Shown here piece by piece: positions 1 to 6,756 of a stretch of 10,518 bases of DNA. Each line of letters starts with the position of its first letter. Position 1 is the first letter of the stretch. A model generated the notes under the pieces. That model saw only the letters and a list, made by a program, of their open reading frames with translations, was not told the DNA's origin and ran no database searches. Made by a program: the position numbers and the translations under genes. Source of the DNA: Chitinophagaceae bacterium (GTDB lineage: Bacteria; Bacteroidota; Bacteroidia; Chitinophagales; Chitinophagaceae); contig JALOMZ010000027.1 of NCBI GenBank assembly GCA_025455205.1, positions 1 to 10,518 on the forward strand, given 5' to 3'.

Positions 1-1
1 C

Positions 2-94
2 TTCACCATTCCCAACCGGTTTGTAGTGGGCTATGGACTGGATTACGATGGCTATGGCCGCAACCTGCCGGAATTGTATCAGTTAAAAGACTGA
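2..94 (+). CDS. hpt: Hypoxanthine phosphoribosyltransferase, C-terminal fragment (5' end outside window)
   Basis: Only the last 30 codons and the TGA stop are present. The peptide reads FTIPNRFVVGYGLDYDGYGR and then ends NLPELYQLKD. This matches the conserved C-terminal end of bacterial hypoxanthine(-guanine) phosphoribosyltransferases, where a VGYGLDY(D/N)..RNLP strand near the purine-binding pocket precedes the final residues. The enzyme is a cytoplasmic purine-salvage enzyme that transfers phosphoribose from PRPP to hypoxanthine or guanine. The catalytic PRPP-binding loop lies upstream of the window, so completeness cannot be judged. The next gene starts 57 bp after this stop (15 bp if its GTG start is used) on the same strand, so read-through transcription is possible. 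I see no terminator hairpin in the gap. Confidence 0.9.
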   Translation, partial: FTIPNRFVVGYGLDYDGYGRNLPELYQLKD

Positions 95-151
95 TATGTT
101 CCTCCTATTGTGAACCCGCCTACCCGCAAAAGACCTATTTTTAAACTGGCC

Positions 152-1963
152 ATGATTCGCCTGCCAGTTCATCTGTTGCTGTATGCCTGCCCCCTGTTGG
201 CATGGTGGTGGCCTGCGGCCTCCCAATCCTACTATTTCAATGGCGCCTTTGCCGATGCCCAGGGCCGGCCACTGGCATATGTAAACATCAAACCGTTTAG
301 CAGCCCCATTGCCTACCAGGCGGGCAACGCCGGCGAATACGGATTGCCCTCTTTCCAGGCAACAGACACTGCCTGGTGCTATCTGGAAGGCTACGACAGC
401 CTGCAAGTATTGCTGCAGCACGGGCGTTACCAAAAGCATGTGCTCACTATAAAGCCCAGTTATGCTGAAAAGCTGATCCGTGCCAGCCGCCTCTCGAGCC
501 TCACCAGGCTGCCGGCCGGCCTGCTGCCCGAGACCACGGGCGGCTACCGCGTGTCTGGCGAATCGTACCACCAGCTGGTTGAAAACCCCTGGCACCAGGC
601 CCGGGAAGCCCCCTTCACCGGCTTTGTACCCAACCACAACAAATCGAGCTACGCCAATATCCGCCGCTTCGTACGGCAATCCGCCAAAGTGCCGCCCAAC
701 GCCGTGCGGGTGGAAGAGCTGTGGAATTACTTCTCCCTGCGGCCGGTACCGCCCCCCGACTCGCCGGCCACTTTTGCCCTGCATGCCGTGCGCACCAGCT
801 GCCCCTGGGACAGCACCCTGCAACTGGTAACCGTATACGCTGTGGCCCGCCAGGTGAATATCGACAGCCTGCCACCGGTGAACATGGTCTTCCTGATAGA
901 CAACAGCGGCTCCATGGAAGAAGCCAACCGCCTGCCCCTGCTGAAGGCCGGCTTCCGAAAGCTGGTGGAGCACCTGCGGCCCACCGACCGCGTGGGCATC
1001 GTAACCTATGGCGGTGCGGCCGGTATTTACCTGCCCCCCACTTTCGGCCATGAAAAGGAAAAGATCCGACAGGCATTGGATAGCATAGAAGCAGGCGGCG
1101 CCACCTCCGGCGCCAATGGCATCCAGCTGGCCTATGAGCTGGCCACCACCAACTCCTTTTCCAACGGGCTCAACAAAGTGATCCTGGCCACCGATGGCGA
1201 TTTCAACGTGGGCGTGTCGGATGAAGCAGAGCTGGAAATCCTCATCGGACGCTACCGCTCCACGGGTGTCACGCTTTCCTGCATGGGTGTGGGCATGGGC
1301 AATTATAAAGACAGTAAGATTGAAGTGCTGGCCCGTTTAGGCAACGGGCATTTTGCCTACCTCGATTCCGAAGAAGAGGCCGAAAGAGCCCTGCTGCAAC
1401 AGCTGGGGGAAAACAGTATCACCGTGGCCCGCGATGTAACCATCCAGTTTGGGTTTGATGATCGGGTGGTGAAAAGATACCGCCTCATTGGCTACGAAAA
1501 CAAGGTGGAGGCTTTGCAGGTGGTACCCCAGCAGCTCATTGGCAGCGAGGTGATGTCGGGCCAGTGCATTGTGGGCATGGCCGAACTGGAAACCCATGCT
1601 GCAGGAGCCGACAGCCTCACGACGCCGGGGTTCTTCGAGATCCAGTACAAATGGCCCGACCGCGATACCGTGGAAAGGATGACCCTGGAACTACCCTATC
1701 AGCATAATAATATACAGGCCACTGACAGTGTCACCCGCGCCGCCGTGACCCTGGCGTGGCTGGGCAGGATACTCAAAAGCGAGCCGGTGCCGGGGCAGCA
1801 ACGGATGGCCGGTCCCCTGCAGCTGGCTGCCGGAACCGGCAATGGCCGGCAAAGCCTGGCAGAAGACCTCACGCCGCTGCTGCAGAAACTGCAAGCCATC
1901 TATGAACCTGTACCCGCCGGCCGCCGCGGACGACAGCCCAAAACAAAAGGCCGGGATCAGTGA
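152..1963 (+). CDS. Secreted von Willebrand factor A domain protein, YfbK type
   Basis: I predict a 603-residue exported protein. The first 26 residues form a hydrophobic signal sequence, probably cut after the AASQS region. An LYAC stretch at residues 10-13 is a weak lipobox alternative. Residues about 30-90 resemble a carboxypeptidase-regulatory-like beta domain (FADAQGRPLAYVNIKP). From about residue 143 the YfbK N-terminal module is clear: ENPWHQAREAPF, SSYANIRRFV, AVRVEELWNYF and SCPWD. The vWA domain has a complete MIDAS metal site: D250, S252 and S254 in DNSGSM, T318 in GGATSG, and D348 in TDGD. The rest matches the YfbK C-terminal region (RYRLIGYENK). Such domains bind protein ligands through a divalent metal; the ligand here is unknown. 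I chose ATG at 152 because it opens the signal peptide directly. An in-frame GTG at 110 would add 14 residues with a basic N-region and cannot be excluded. The gene converges on dnaJ with a 47-bp gap. Confidence 0.87.
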   Translation: MIRLPVHLLLYACPLLAWWWPAASQSYYFNGAFADAQGRPLAYVNIKPFSSPIAYQAGNAGEYGLPSFQATDTAWCYLEGYDSLQVLLQHGRYQKHVLTIKPSYAEKLIRASRLSSLTRLPAGLLPETTGGYRVSGESYHQLVENPWHQAREAPFTGFVPNHNKSSYANIRRFVRQSAKVPPNAVRVEELWNYFSLRPVPPPDSPATFALHAVRTSCPWDSTLQLVTVYAVARQVNIDSLPPVNMVFLIDNSGSMEEANRLPLLKAGFRKLVEHLRPTDRVGIVTYGGAAGIYLPPTFGHEKEKIRQALDSIEAGGATSGANGIQLAYELATTNSFSNGLNKVILATDGDFNVGVSDEAELEILIGRYRSTGVTLSCMGVGMGNYKDSKIEVLARLGNGHFAYLDSEEEAERALLQQLGENSITVARDVTIQFGFDDRVVKRYRLIGYENKVEALQVVPQQLIGSEVMSGQCIVGMAELETHAAGADSLTTPGFFEIQYKWPDRDTVERMTLELPYQHNNIQATDSVTRAAVTLAWLGRILKSEPVPGQQRMAGPLQLAAGTGNGRQSLAEDLTPLLQKLQAIYEPVPAGRRGRQPKTKGRDQ

Positions 1964-1973
1964 GACCCCGGCC
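1940..1973 (-). terminator. Intrinsic terminator of the grpE-dnaJ transcript, inside the vWA gene 3' end
   Basis: On the minus strand a perfect 7-bp GC stem (GGCCGGG at 1949-1955 pairing with CCCGGCC at 1967-1973, 11-nt loop) is followed at once by a T-rich run, TTTTGTTTT (1948 down to 1940). This is the standard layout of a Rho-independent terminator and it sits 37 bp past the dnaJ stop. On the plus strand no T run follows the stem, so it should act mainly on dnaJ. The stem and T run overlap the last codons and stop of the convergent vWA gene. Confidence 0.75.
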
Positions 1974-2010
1974 ATTCCTGATTGCCACCAGGCTGTTTAC
2001 CAGCTGATGG

Positions 2011-3177
2011 TTATTCAAACATCTCCTTCACTTTCTGGAAAAAGGACTTGGTATTCTTGTCGGGCTGCGGCTTGAAATTATTGCTGGCATTCATTTTCTC
2101 CAGCATAGCCTTCTCTTCACTGCTCACGTGCTGCGGCGTCCAGATGTTCACGTGTATCAGCTGGTCGCCCTTTTCATAGCTCTGCACAGAGGGGAAGCCC
2201 TTGCCCTTGAGGCGGAAGATCTTGCCGCTCTGGGTTCCTGGCGGGATCTTGATCTTGGCCTTGCCATCAATGGTGGGCACCTGTACTTCGGTACCAAACA
2301 CCGCATCGGGGAAAGATATATGCAGCTCATAGGCCACGTTCAGGCCATCGCGGTGCAGCTCGGCATGCGCTTCTTCTTCAATGAGCACGCGCAGGTCGCC
2401 GGCATATCCGCCGCGTTCGCCGGCGTTGCCCTTGCCTTCCACGCGCATCTCCATGCCTTCCTGAACACCGGCGGGGATATTGATGGTTACAGTCTCTTCA
2501 CCAAATACCCTGCCTTCCCCTTTACAGCTTCCGCACTTGGCAGTGATGGTGGTACCCTCGCCGTTACAGGTGGGACAGGTGGTTACGGTTTGCATCTGGC
2601 CCAGGAAGGTGTTCTGCACACGCCGTACCTGGCCGCTGCCGCCGCAGGTGCCGCAGGTTTGCATGCTGCCCTTGTCCTTGGCGCCGGAGCCGCCACAGGT
2701 CTGGCAGCCCACGTATTTCTTGACCTTGATGGTTTTGGTGGCGCCCTTGGCGATCTCTTCGTAGTTCAGCTTGATCTTCACCCGCAGGTCGCTGCCGCGG
2801 CTGCCGCGGGCACGTCCCTGGCCACGGCCACCACGTGCACCGCCACCGAAGAAGCTGCCGAAAATATCGTCGCCGAAAATGTCGCCGAACTGGCTGAAAA
2901 TATCATCCATGTTCATGCCGCCCGGATGGCCACCGCCACCACGGCCCGGCCCAAAGGCCGCATGGCCAAAGCGGTCGTACTGCGCACGCTTGTCGGCATC
3001 GCTCAGCACTTCATAGGCTTCCGCAGCTTCCTTGAACTTCTCCTCCGCAGCCTTGTCGCCAGGGTTGCGGTCGGGGTGAAACTGCATGGCCACCTTGCGA
3101 TACGCCTTTTTGATCTCATCGGCGGAGGCGGTCTTGCTTACGCCCAGTATTTCGTAAAAATCTCGTTTTGCGCTCAT
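2011..3177 (-). CDS. dnaJ: Chaperone protein DnaJ (Hsp40, type I)
   Basis: DnaJ is the J-domain co-chaperone that delivers unfolded clients to DnaK and stimulates its ATPase in the cytoplasm. The 388-residue protein has the full type I layout: a J domain (residues 5-70) with the HPD motif at 34-36; a Gly/Phe-rich linker (76-128) with repeated DIFG/FGG; a zinc-finger region with four CxxCxGxG repeats starting at C158, C175, C201 and C215; and two C-terminal beta domains ending in a Phe/Lys-rich tail. Length is normal for the family and no key residue is missing. The ATG at 3177 begins [13 protein letters not shown], the usual DnaJ N-terminus. It lies 93 bp downstream of grpE on the same strand with no separate promoter seen, so the two are probably one operon ending at the 1940-1973 terminator. 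No clear Shine-Dalgarno sequence precedes the start, which is common in Bacteroidota. Confidence 0.98.
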   Translation of the reverse strand: MSAKRDFYEILGVSKTASADEIKKAYRKVAMQFHPDRNPGDKAAEEKFKEAAEAYEVLSDADKRAQYDRFGHAAFGPGRGGGGHPGGMNMDDIFSQFGDIFGDDIFGSFFGGGARGGRGQGRARGSRGSDLRVKIKLNYEEIAKGATKTIKVKKYVGCQTCGGSGAKDKGSMQTCGTCGGSGQVRRVQNTFLGQMQTVTTCPTCNGEGTTITAKCGSCKGEGRVFGEETVTINIPAGVQEGMEMRVEGKGNAGERGGYAGDLRVLIEEEAHAELHRDGLNVAYELHISFPDAVFGTEVQVPTIDGKAKIKIPPGTQSGKIFRLKGKGFPSVQSYEKGDQLIHVNIWTPQHVSSEEKAMLEKMNASNNFKPQPDKNTKSFFQKVKEMFE

Positions 3178-3200
3178 ATCGTATTACGGTTGGCGGCCAA

Positions 3201-3225
3201 TACGGGGAAAGGGTGCCTCCCCATA
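3201..3225 (-). other. Hairpin in the grpE-dnaJ intergenic spacer
   Basis: In the minus-strand transcript, UAUGGGGA (3225-3218) can pair with UCCCCGUA (3208-3201) across a 9-nt loop, giving an 8-bp stem with one G-U pair. No U run follows, so it does not look like a terminator. It lies 23 bp upstream of the dnaJ start and could be an RNA stability or processing element that tunes DnaJ relative to GrpE, or it could have no function. The role is inference. Confidence 0.4.
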
Positions 3226-3270
3226 CCTGCTGCCGTGTTTCATGATCCGGAATATCCTGCCGGGCCGTGG

Positions 3271-3849
3271 TTATTTTCCCACCACCACCTTGGCAAAGCG
3301 GATGATCTTGTCGTTCAGGTAGTACCCCTTCTGTACCTGGTCTATCACCTTGCCCTGCAGCTCCGTAGTGGGGGCGGGTATTTCGGTGATGGCTTCGTGC
3401 AGGTCGGGGTCGAAGGCAGCGCCCACACTTTCCATGGGCTTGAGGCCCTTCTGCTCCAGGGTGCTGCGCAACTTGGCAAATACCAGGGTTACCCCCTCTT
3501 TCACAATTGCCGCATCCTGGGATGTTTCCATGGTCTTCTCGGCCCGCTCACAGTCGTCCAGCACATCCAGCAGTGACGTGATCACCTCCCGGCCGGCAGT
3601 CTGCATCAGCTCGATGCGCTCTTTGGCTGTGCGGCGTTTGAAGTTGTCGAACTCGGCAAAGAGCCGGAGGTATTTGTCCTTCTGTTCGGCCAGTTCAGCC
3701 TGCAGCTTCTCCATTTCGTTCTCGGTGGCAACGGCCTCATTGAGGTGGCTGGTACCTGCCACACTATCATCTGCATTCAGCACGTCTCCGGTAAGCCCTG
3801 CGGTATTGTCAGTCATTTCTTCGTTTTTATGCAATTCCTGCTGATCCAT
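3271..3849 (-). CDS. grpE: Nucleotide exchange factor GrpE
   Basis: GrpE releases ADP from DnaK and so resets the Hsp70 cycle; it acts as a cytoplasmic dimer. The 192-residue product has an acidic, poorly conserved N-terminal tail (residues 1-40), a long charged coiled-coil helix (about 43-80, EMEKLQAELAEQKDKYLRLF) followed by the family hallmark AEFDNFKRRTAKER, and a C-terminal beta domain with FDPDLHEA and the end motif VQKGYYLNDKIIRFAKVVV. The frame stays open upstream to 3990, but those 47 extra residues look unlike GrpE and cross the promoter. ATG at 3849 fits the promoter at 3866-3896. ATG at 3816 (MTDNTAG) is a possible alternative. It is the first gene of the grpE-dnaJ operon; dnaK is not in the window. 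Confidence 0.96.
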   Translation of the reverse strand: MDQQELHKNEEMTDNTAGLTGDVLNADDSVAGTSHLNEAVATENEMEKLQAELAEQKDKYLRLFAEFDNFKRRTAKERIELMQTAGREVITSLLDVLDDCERAEKTMETSQDAAIVKEGVTLVFAKLRSTLEQKGLKPMESVGAAFDPDLHEAITEIPAPTTELQGKVIDQVQKGYYLNDKIIRFAKVVVGK

Positions 3850-3865
3850 AGCTAAAAATTGGTTG

Positions 3866-3896
3866 CAAATGTAGATGCCGCAAGAATTCTGCCAAG
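3866..3896 (-). promoter_or_regulatory. Promoter of grpE-dnaJ (Bacteroidota type)
   Basis: On the minus strand the sequence reads CTTG (3896-3893), 19 bp, then TACATTTG (3873-3866). This closely fits the Bacteroidota primary-sigma consensus TTTG-N19-TAnnTTTG, with one mismatch in the -33 part. Transcription should start near 3859, leaving a leader of roughly 10 nt before the ATG at 3849. A small palindrome, CTGCC-AA-GGCAG (3889-3900), overlaps the -33 element and could be a protein-binding site. No CIRCE (HrcA) operator is visible. Confidence 0.65.
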
Positions 3897-3901
3897 GCAG
3901 G

Positions 3902-3935
3902 GGTCCGGCAAAAATGGCAGGATACCCGCCGGACC
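3902..3935. promoter_or_regulatory. Perfect 8-bp inverted repeat centred between divergent promoters (candidate operator)
   Basis: GGTCCGGC (3902-3909) is repeated in exact inverse as GCCGGACC (3928-3935), with an 18-bp spacer. Its centre (3918.5) nearly coincides with the midpoint (3918) between the two -7 elements: 28 bp separate the left arm from the grpE -7 (3873), and 27 bp separate the right arm from the radical SAM -7 (3963). Both predicted transcription starts lie outside it, so it would act as DNA, not RNA. A shared regulator site is an inference. Confidence 0.45.
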
Positions 3936-3962
3936 AGGCGCAGCCGGTAGGACACATCGCCT

Positions 3963-3970
3963 TACATTTG
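3963..3970 (+). promoter_or_regulatory. Promoter -7 element of the radical SAM gene
   Basis: TACATTTG matches the Bacteroidota TAnnTTTG -7 consensus exactly and is identical to the grpE -7 element. It lies 19 bp before the TTG start at 3990, so transcription would begin about 12 nt before the gene. No good TTTG-like -33 element is found at the expected distance (3940-3943 reads GCAG). The promoter may therefore be weak or depend on an activator. Confidence 0.5.
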
Positions 3971-3989
3971 AGCCGCAAACCACCTTCCA

Positions 3990-6188
3990 TTGCCCGTATC
4001 CGTGCTCCTGCTGACGCCCCCGTTCACCCAGCTGAACACCCCCTATCCGGCCACGGCCTACCTCAAGGGATTCTTCAACACCCGGGGCATCAGCAGCCGG
4101 CAGGCCGACCTGGGCATAGAAGTGACCCTGTCTTTGTTCTGCCGCGAGGGCCTGGAAAAGATCTTCGCACTGGCCGCCCCAGGAGTGGAAGGCTTTTCCG
4201 AAAACAGCCGGCGCATTTATGCCCTGCGCCAGGATTACCTGCAGACCATTGACGAGGCCGTAGCCTTCCTGCAGGGCAAGAAACCCACGCTGGCCCAACG
4301 CATAGCCAAACGGGGATTCCTGCCGGAAGCGGCCCGCTTTGCCCGGCTCGACGACCTGCATTTTTCCTTTGGCGCCATGGGCTTCCAGGACCAGGCCAAG
4401 CATATAGCCACCATGTACCTCGAAGACCTGGGCGACTTCATCAAAGAGAACATCGACGAACACTTCGGCTTCAGCCGCTATGCCGAGCGCCTGGGCCGCA
4501 GCGCCAACCAGTTTGACGAACTGCACCAGGCCCTGCAGCAACCGCCTTCGCATATCGACAGCCTCACCCTGGAAAAACTGGAGCAGCACCTGGCCCTGGG
4601 CCAGCCCCAACTGGTGGCTATTTCCGTACCCTTTCCGGGCAATCTGTTCAGCGCCTTTCGCTGTGCCCAGCATATCCGCCGGCACCATCCGCACATACGG
4701 GTGGCCATGGGCGGCGGCTTTGCCAATACCGAACTGCGCAGCCTCAGCGACCCGCGGGTGTTCGACTACTTCCATTTTATCACCCTCGACGACGGCGAGC
4801 GGCCCCTGGAGCAACTGGTGCATTACATCAACGGACAGGCAGAGGCCGAAGAGCTGAAGCGCTGCTTCCTGCTCGAAGACGGCAACGTGGTGTACAAGAA
4901 CAGCGCCGCCTGCAGCGATTACAAGATGCAGGACACCGGCACACCTGACTACAGCGACCTCCTCCTCTCGGATTACATCAGTGCCATTGAGATTGCCAAC
5001 CCCATGCACAGCCTCTGGAGCGACGGGCGCTGGAACAAACTCACTATGGCGCATGGATGCTATTGGGGTAAATGCACCTTCTGCGATATCAGCCTCGACT
5101 ATATACGCCTGTATGAACCCCTGGCGGCCGCGCATATCTGCGACCGTATGGAGCAGATGATAGCCCAAACCGGACAGAACGGGTTTCACTTTGTAGACGA
5201 AGCCGCACCGCCCTCGCTCATGAAAGCCCTGAGCATAGAGATCCTGCGCCGCGGACTCACGGTGGCCTGGTGGACCAATATCCGCTTTGAAAAGAGCTTC
5301 ACGCGCGACCTATGTCAGCTGCTGCGGGCAGCAGGATGCATTGCGGTGAGCGGCGGGCTGGAGGTGGCCAGCGACCGCCTGCTGGCCCTCATCAACAAAG
5401 GCATTACGGTGGAGCAGGTGGCCCGTGTGAACCAGCACTTCACAGAAGCCGGCATCATGGTACATGCCTACCTCATGTATGGCTTTCCCACCCAAACCGC
5501 ACAGGAAACCATCGACTCGCTGGAGATGGTGCGCCAGCTCTTTGAAGCCGGCGTGCTGCAGTCGGCCTTCTGGCACCAGTTTGCCATGACGGCCCACAGC
5601 CCCGTGGGACTAGCCCCGGAGAAATTCGGCGTGAAGGCTGTGATACCTGCCAAGCCCACCTTTGCCGACAACGATGTGGTGCATGAAGACCCCACGGGCA
5701 CCGAGCACGAGCTGTTTTCTGAAGGCCTCAAGACCTCGCTGCACAACTACATGCATGGTGTGGGGTTCGATATGCCGCTGCATAAATGGTTTGAGCACAA
5801 AGTGCCGCGCACCACGGTGGCGCCCGATCATATCCGGCGCATCCTGGCGTCGCCCGAGCCCGACCCGCAGCGCCTCAATGCCCGCGTGCTCTTCCTGGGC
5901 CCGCAGCCCCAGATCAGCTATTTCGTGAAATCCAAAAAAGGCAGCAGCTGGAGCATGGCCTCCCTGCGCTTTGAAACGCGCAGCCGCACCCTCAACATTT
6001 CCGTATCAGACCAGCAGGGCCAATGGCTGCATGCGCTGCTGGAAAAACTGCATATATCGCAGGACAAACCATGGACCTTGCGGCAGGTGAAGGAGGATTA
6101 TGAAGCAGCAGGACTGGAACATTTTGAACTGTTCTGGGACAATAAGCCGGTGAATACCCTGTACCAGGCCGGTCTACTGGTGGTGTAG
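3990..6188 (+). CDS. B12-binding-like radical SAM protein with CX4CX2C cluster motif, substrate unknown
   Basis: A 732-residue cytoplasmic radical SAM enzyme. Its N-terminus (VLLLTPPF, residues 5-12) starts a Rossmann-like cobalamin-binding fold. A largely helical insert of about 150 residues follows. The fold then resumes at LVAISVPFPGN (from 208), AMGGGF (about 240) and LDDGE (about 267). No DxHxxG cobalamin-ligand motif is seen, so B12 binding, if real, would be of the His-off kind found in other B12 radical SAM enzymes. The 4Fe4S cysteines are C357, C362 and C365 in HGCYWGKCTFCD, one residue longer than the classic CX3CX2C. The barrel continues with FVDEAAPP, GGLEVASDRLLALINKG and LMYGFPTQTAQE. 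About 170 C-terminal residues are unassigned. The start is probably TTG at 3990, since a stop lies at 3969-3971 in frame; GTG at 4002 is the alternative. It is divergent from grpE, with no RiPP precursor or obvious partner nearby. Methylation or rearrangement chemistry is possible but unproven. Confidence 0.85.
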   Translation: MPVSVLLLTPPFTQLNTPYPATAYLKGFFNTRGISSRQADLGIEVTLSLFCREGLEKIFALAAPGVEGFSENSRRIYALRQDYLQTIDEAVAFLQGKKPTLAQRIAKRGFLPEAARFARLDDLHFSFGAMGFQDQAKHIATMYLEDLGDFIKENIDEHFGFSRYAERLGRSANQFDELHQALQQPPSHIDSLTLEKLEQHLALGQPQLVAISVPFPGNLFSAFRCAQHIRRHHPHIRVAMGGGFANTELRSLSDPRVFDYFHFITLDDGERPLEQLVHYINGQAEAEELKRCFLLEDGNVVYKNSAACSDYKMQDTGTPDYSDLLLSDYISAIEIANPMHSLWSDGRWNKLTMAHGCYWGKCTFCDISLDYIRLYEPLAAAHICDRMEQMIAQTGQNGFHFVDEAAPPSLMKALSIEILRRGLTVAWWTNIRFEKSFTRDLCQLLRAAGCIAVSGGLEVASDRLLALINKGITVEQVARVNQHFTEAGIMVHAYLMYGFPTQTAQETIDSLEMVRQLFEAGVLQSAFWHQFAMTAHSPVGLAPEKFGVKAVIPAKPTFADNDVVHEDPTGTEHELFSEGLKTSLHNYMHGVGFDMPLHKWFEHKVPRTTVAPDHIRRILASPEPDPQRLNARVLFLGPQPQISYFVKSKKGSSWSMASLRFETRSRTLNISVSDQQGQWLHALLEKLHISQDKPWTLRQVKEDYEAAGLEHFELFWDNKPVNTLYQAGLLVV

Positions 6189-6254
6189 TTTTGTATTGTC
6201 CATAATGGGTACTGTCATTTGGTTTCAGAGGGAGCCTCGCTGACCTATTAGCAT

Positions 6255-6360
6255 CTGCGCCGGCACCTTTGCTACCTGCGGGTAATAATTCCCGCGGATT
6301 TCGCCGATTGCAAACTGCAGATGCCCGAAGATTTTCACTTAATCTCATTGCCCAACAGGG
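6255..6360 (+). repeat. Direct repeat copy A, degenerate GCAGATT-type unit with hairpin
   Basis: This copy starts CTGCGCCG and ends CAACAGGG. It contains a perfect hairpin, GCGGG-TAATAATT-CCCGC (6278-6295), then loosely spaced GATT/GCAGAT motifs and TTCACTTAAT..CATTGCC. The same order of blocks recurs in copy B at 6648-6741 in the same orientation, with short gaps. By eye, identity over the aligned blocks is high but far from perfect, which points to old copies of a dispersed element rather than a recent duplication. Confidence 0.65.
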
Positions 6361-6472
6361 TAAGCCACATCCTGGTTCTGCTTGTTGTCACCAATATTTC
6401 TTCCTTGACAGGACGAGCAGAAGCAGTCATGCTTTCAGGGGCATTGTGTACTTCGCAATTACTCCACCCTGC

Positions 6473-6541
6473 CTGTCCCAGCGGGACAGCATATCGGTAG
6501 CATCCAATGAGCAACGCAAGCCCAGCGCCCCGTAGGGTCGC
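6473..6541. repeat. REP-like paired palindromes
   Basis: Two small hairpins with 3-nt loops stand 35 bp apart. The first is CTGTCCC-AGC-GGGACAG (6473-6489), a perfect 7-bp stem. The second is GCGCCCC-GTA-GGGTCGC (6525-6541), a 7-bp stem with one C-T mismatch. Both have a CCC/GGG core next to the loop. From general familiarity, paired CCC..GGG palindromes with GGTAGCA-like text between them recur between genes in Bacteroidota genomes. I cannot confirm copy number here. No T run follows either stem. Confidence 0.55.
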
Positions 6542-6647
6542 AACAACATTCCCGGATACCATCTGCATAGTGCGGGCTTGTTGCTGTTTTGTTTCTGCAG
6601 GCAATGTCATCGGATTAATAATGGGCTCCATGTTCTTCTGCGGCAAA

Positions 6648-6741
6648 CTGCGCCGCCCCCCGCTTTTTTCGGGTAATATTCCCCGCAGATTTAGCCGGTT
6701 GAAAACCGCAGATATTCACTTAATAACATTGCCATAACGGG
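6648..6741 (+). repeat. Direct repeat copy B
   Basis: This is the second copy of the unit seen at 6255-6360, in the same orientation. Shared blocks in order are CTGCGCCG, CGGGTAATA, TTCCC, GATTT, GCCG.TTG.AAAC, GCAGA, TTCACTTAAT and CATTGCC. The hairpin position is kept in altered form, CGGG (6670-6673) facing CCCG (6682-6685). The copy ends 61 bp before the exchanger start, so it may contribute to that gene's upstream region. Confidence 0.65.
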
Positions 6742-6756
6742 ATTTCATTGTTAATT

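Noticed and set aside
83..1051. A 322-codon open frame on the - strand opposite the vWA gene
   Set aside because: The + strand frame has a signal peptide, YfbK module and MIDAS motif. The antisense product has no family features.
2128..3576. A 482-codon open frame on the + strand, antisense to dnaJ and grpE
   Set aside because: It runs opposite two certain chaperone genes, its protein is Ala/Gly/His-rich low-complexity text with no domain, and GC-rich codon bias easily creates such shadow frames.
3850..3989. A CIRCE/HrcA heat-shock operator upstream of grpE
   Set aside because: No TTAGCACTC-N9-GAGTGCTAA-like pair is present; the palindromes found have unrelated sequences.
3850..3990. Extended GrpE start at 3990, adding 47 residues
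   Set aside because: The extension reads through the predicted promoter, is Cys- and Trp-rich unlike any GrpE tail, and a good ATG lies at 3849.
3852..5189. A 445-codon open frame on the - strand opposite the radical SAM gene
   Set aside because: The opposite strand carries clear radical SAM motifs. This frame has no recognisable motif and crosses the divergent promoter region.
6335..6646. A 103-codon open frame on the - strand in the repeat region
   Set aside because: It spans the palindromic repeats and part of direct repeat copy A, and has no motif, signal sequence or coding-like composition. Most likely chance.
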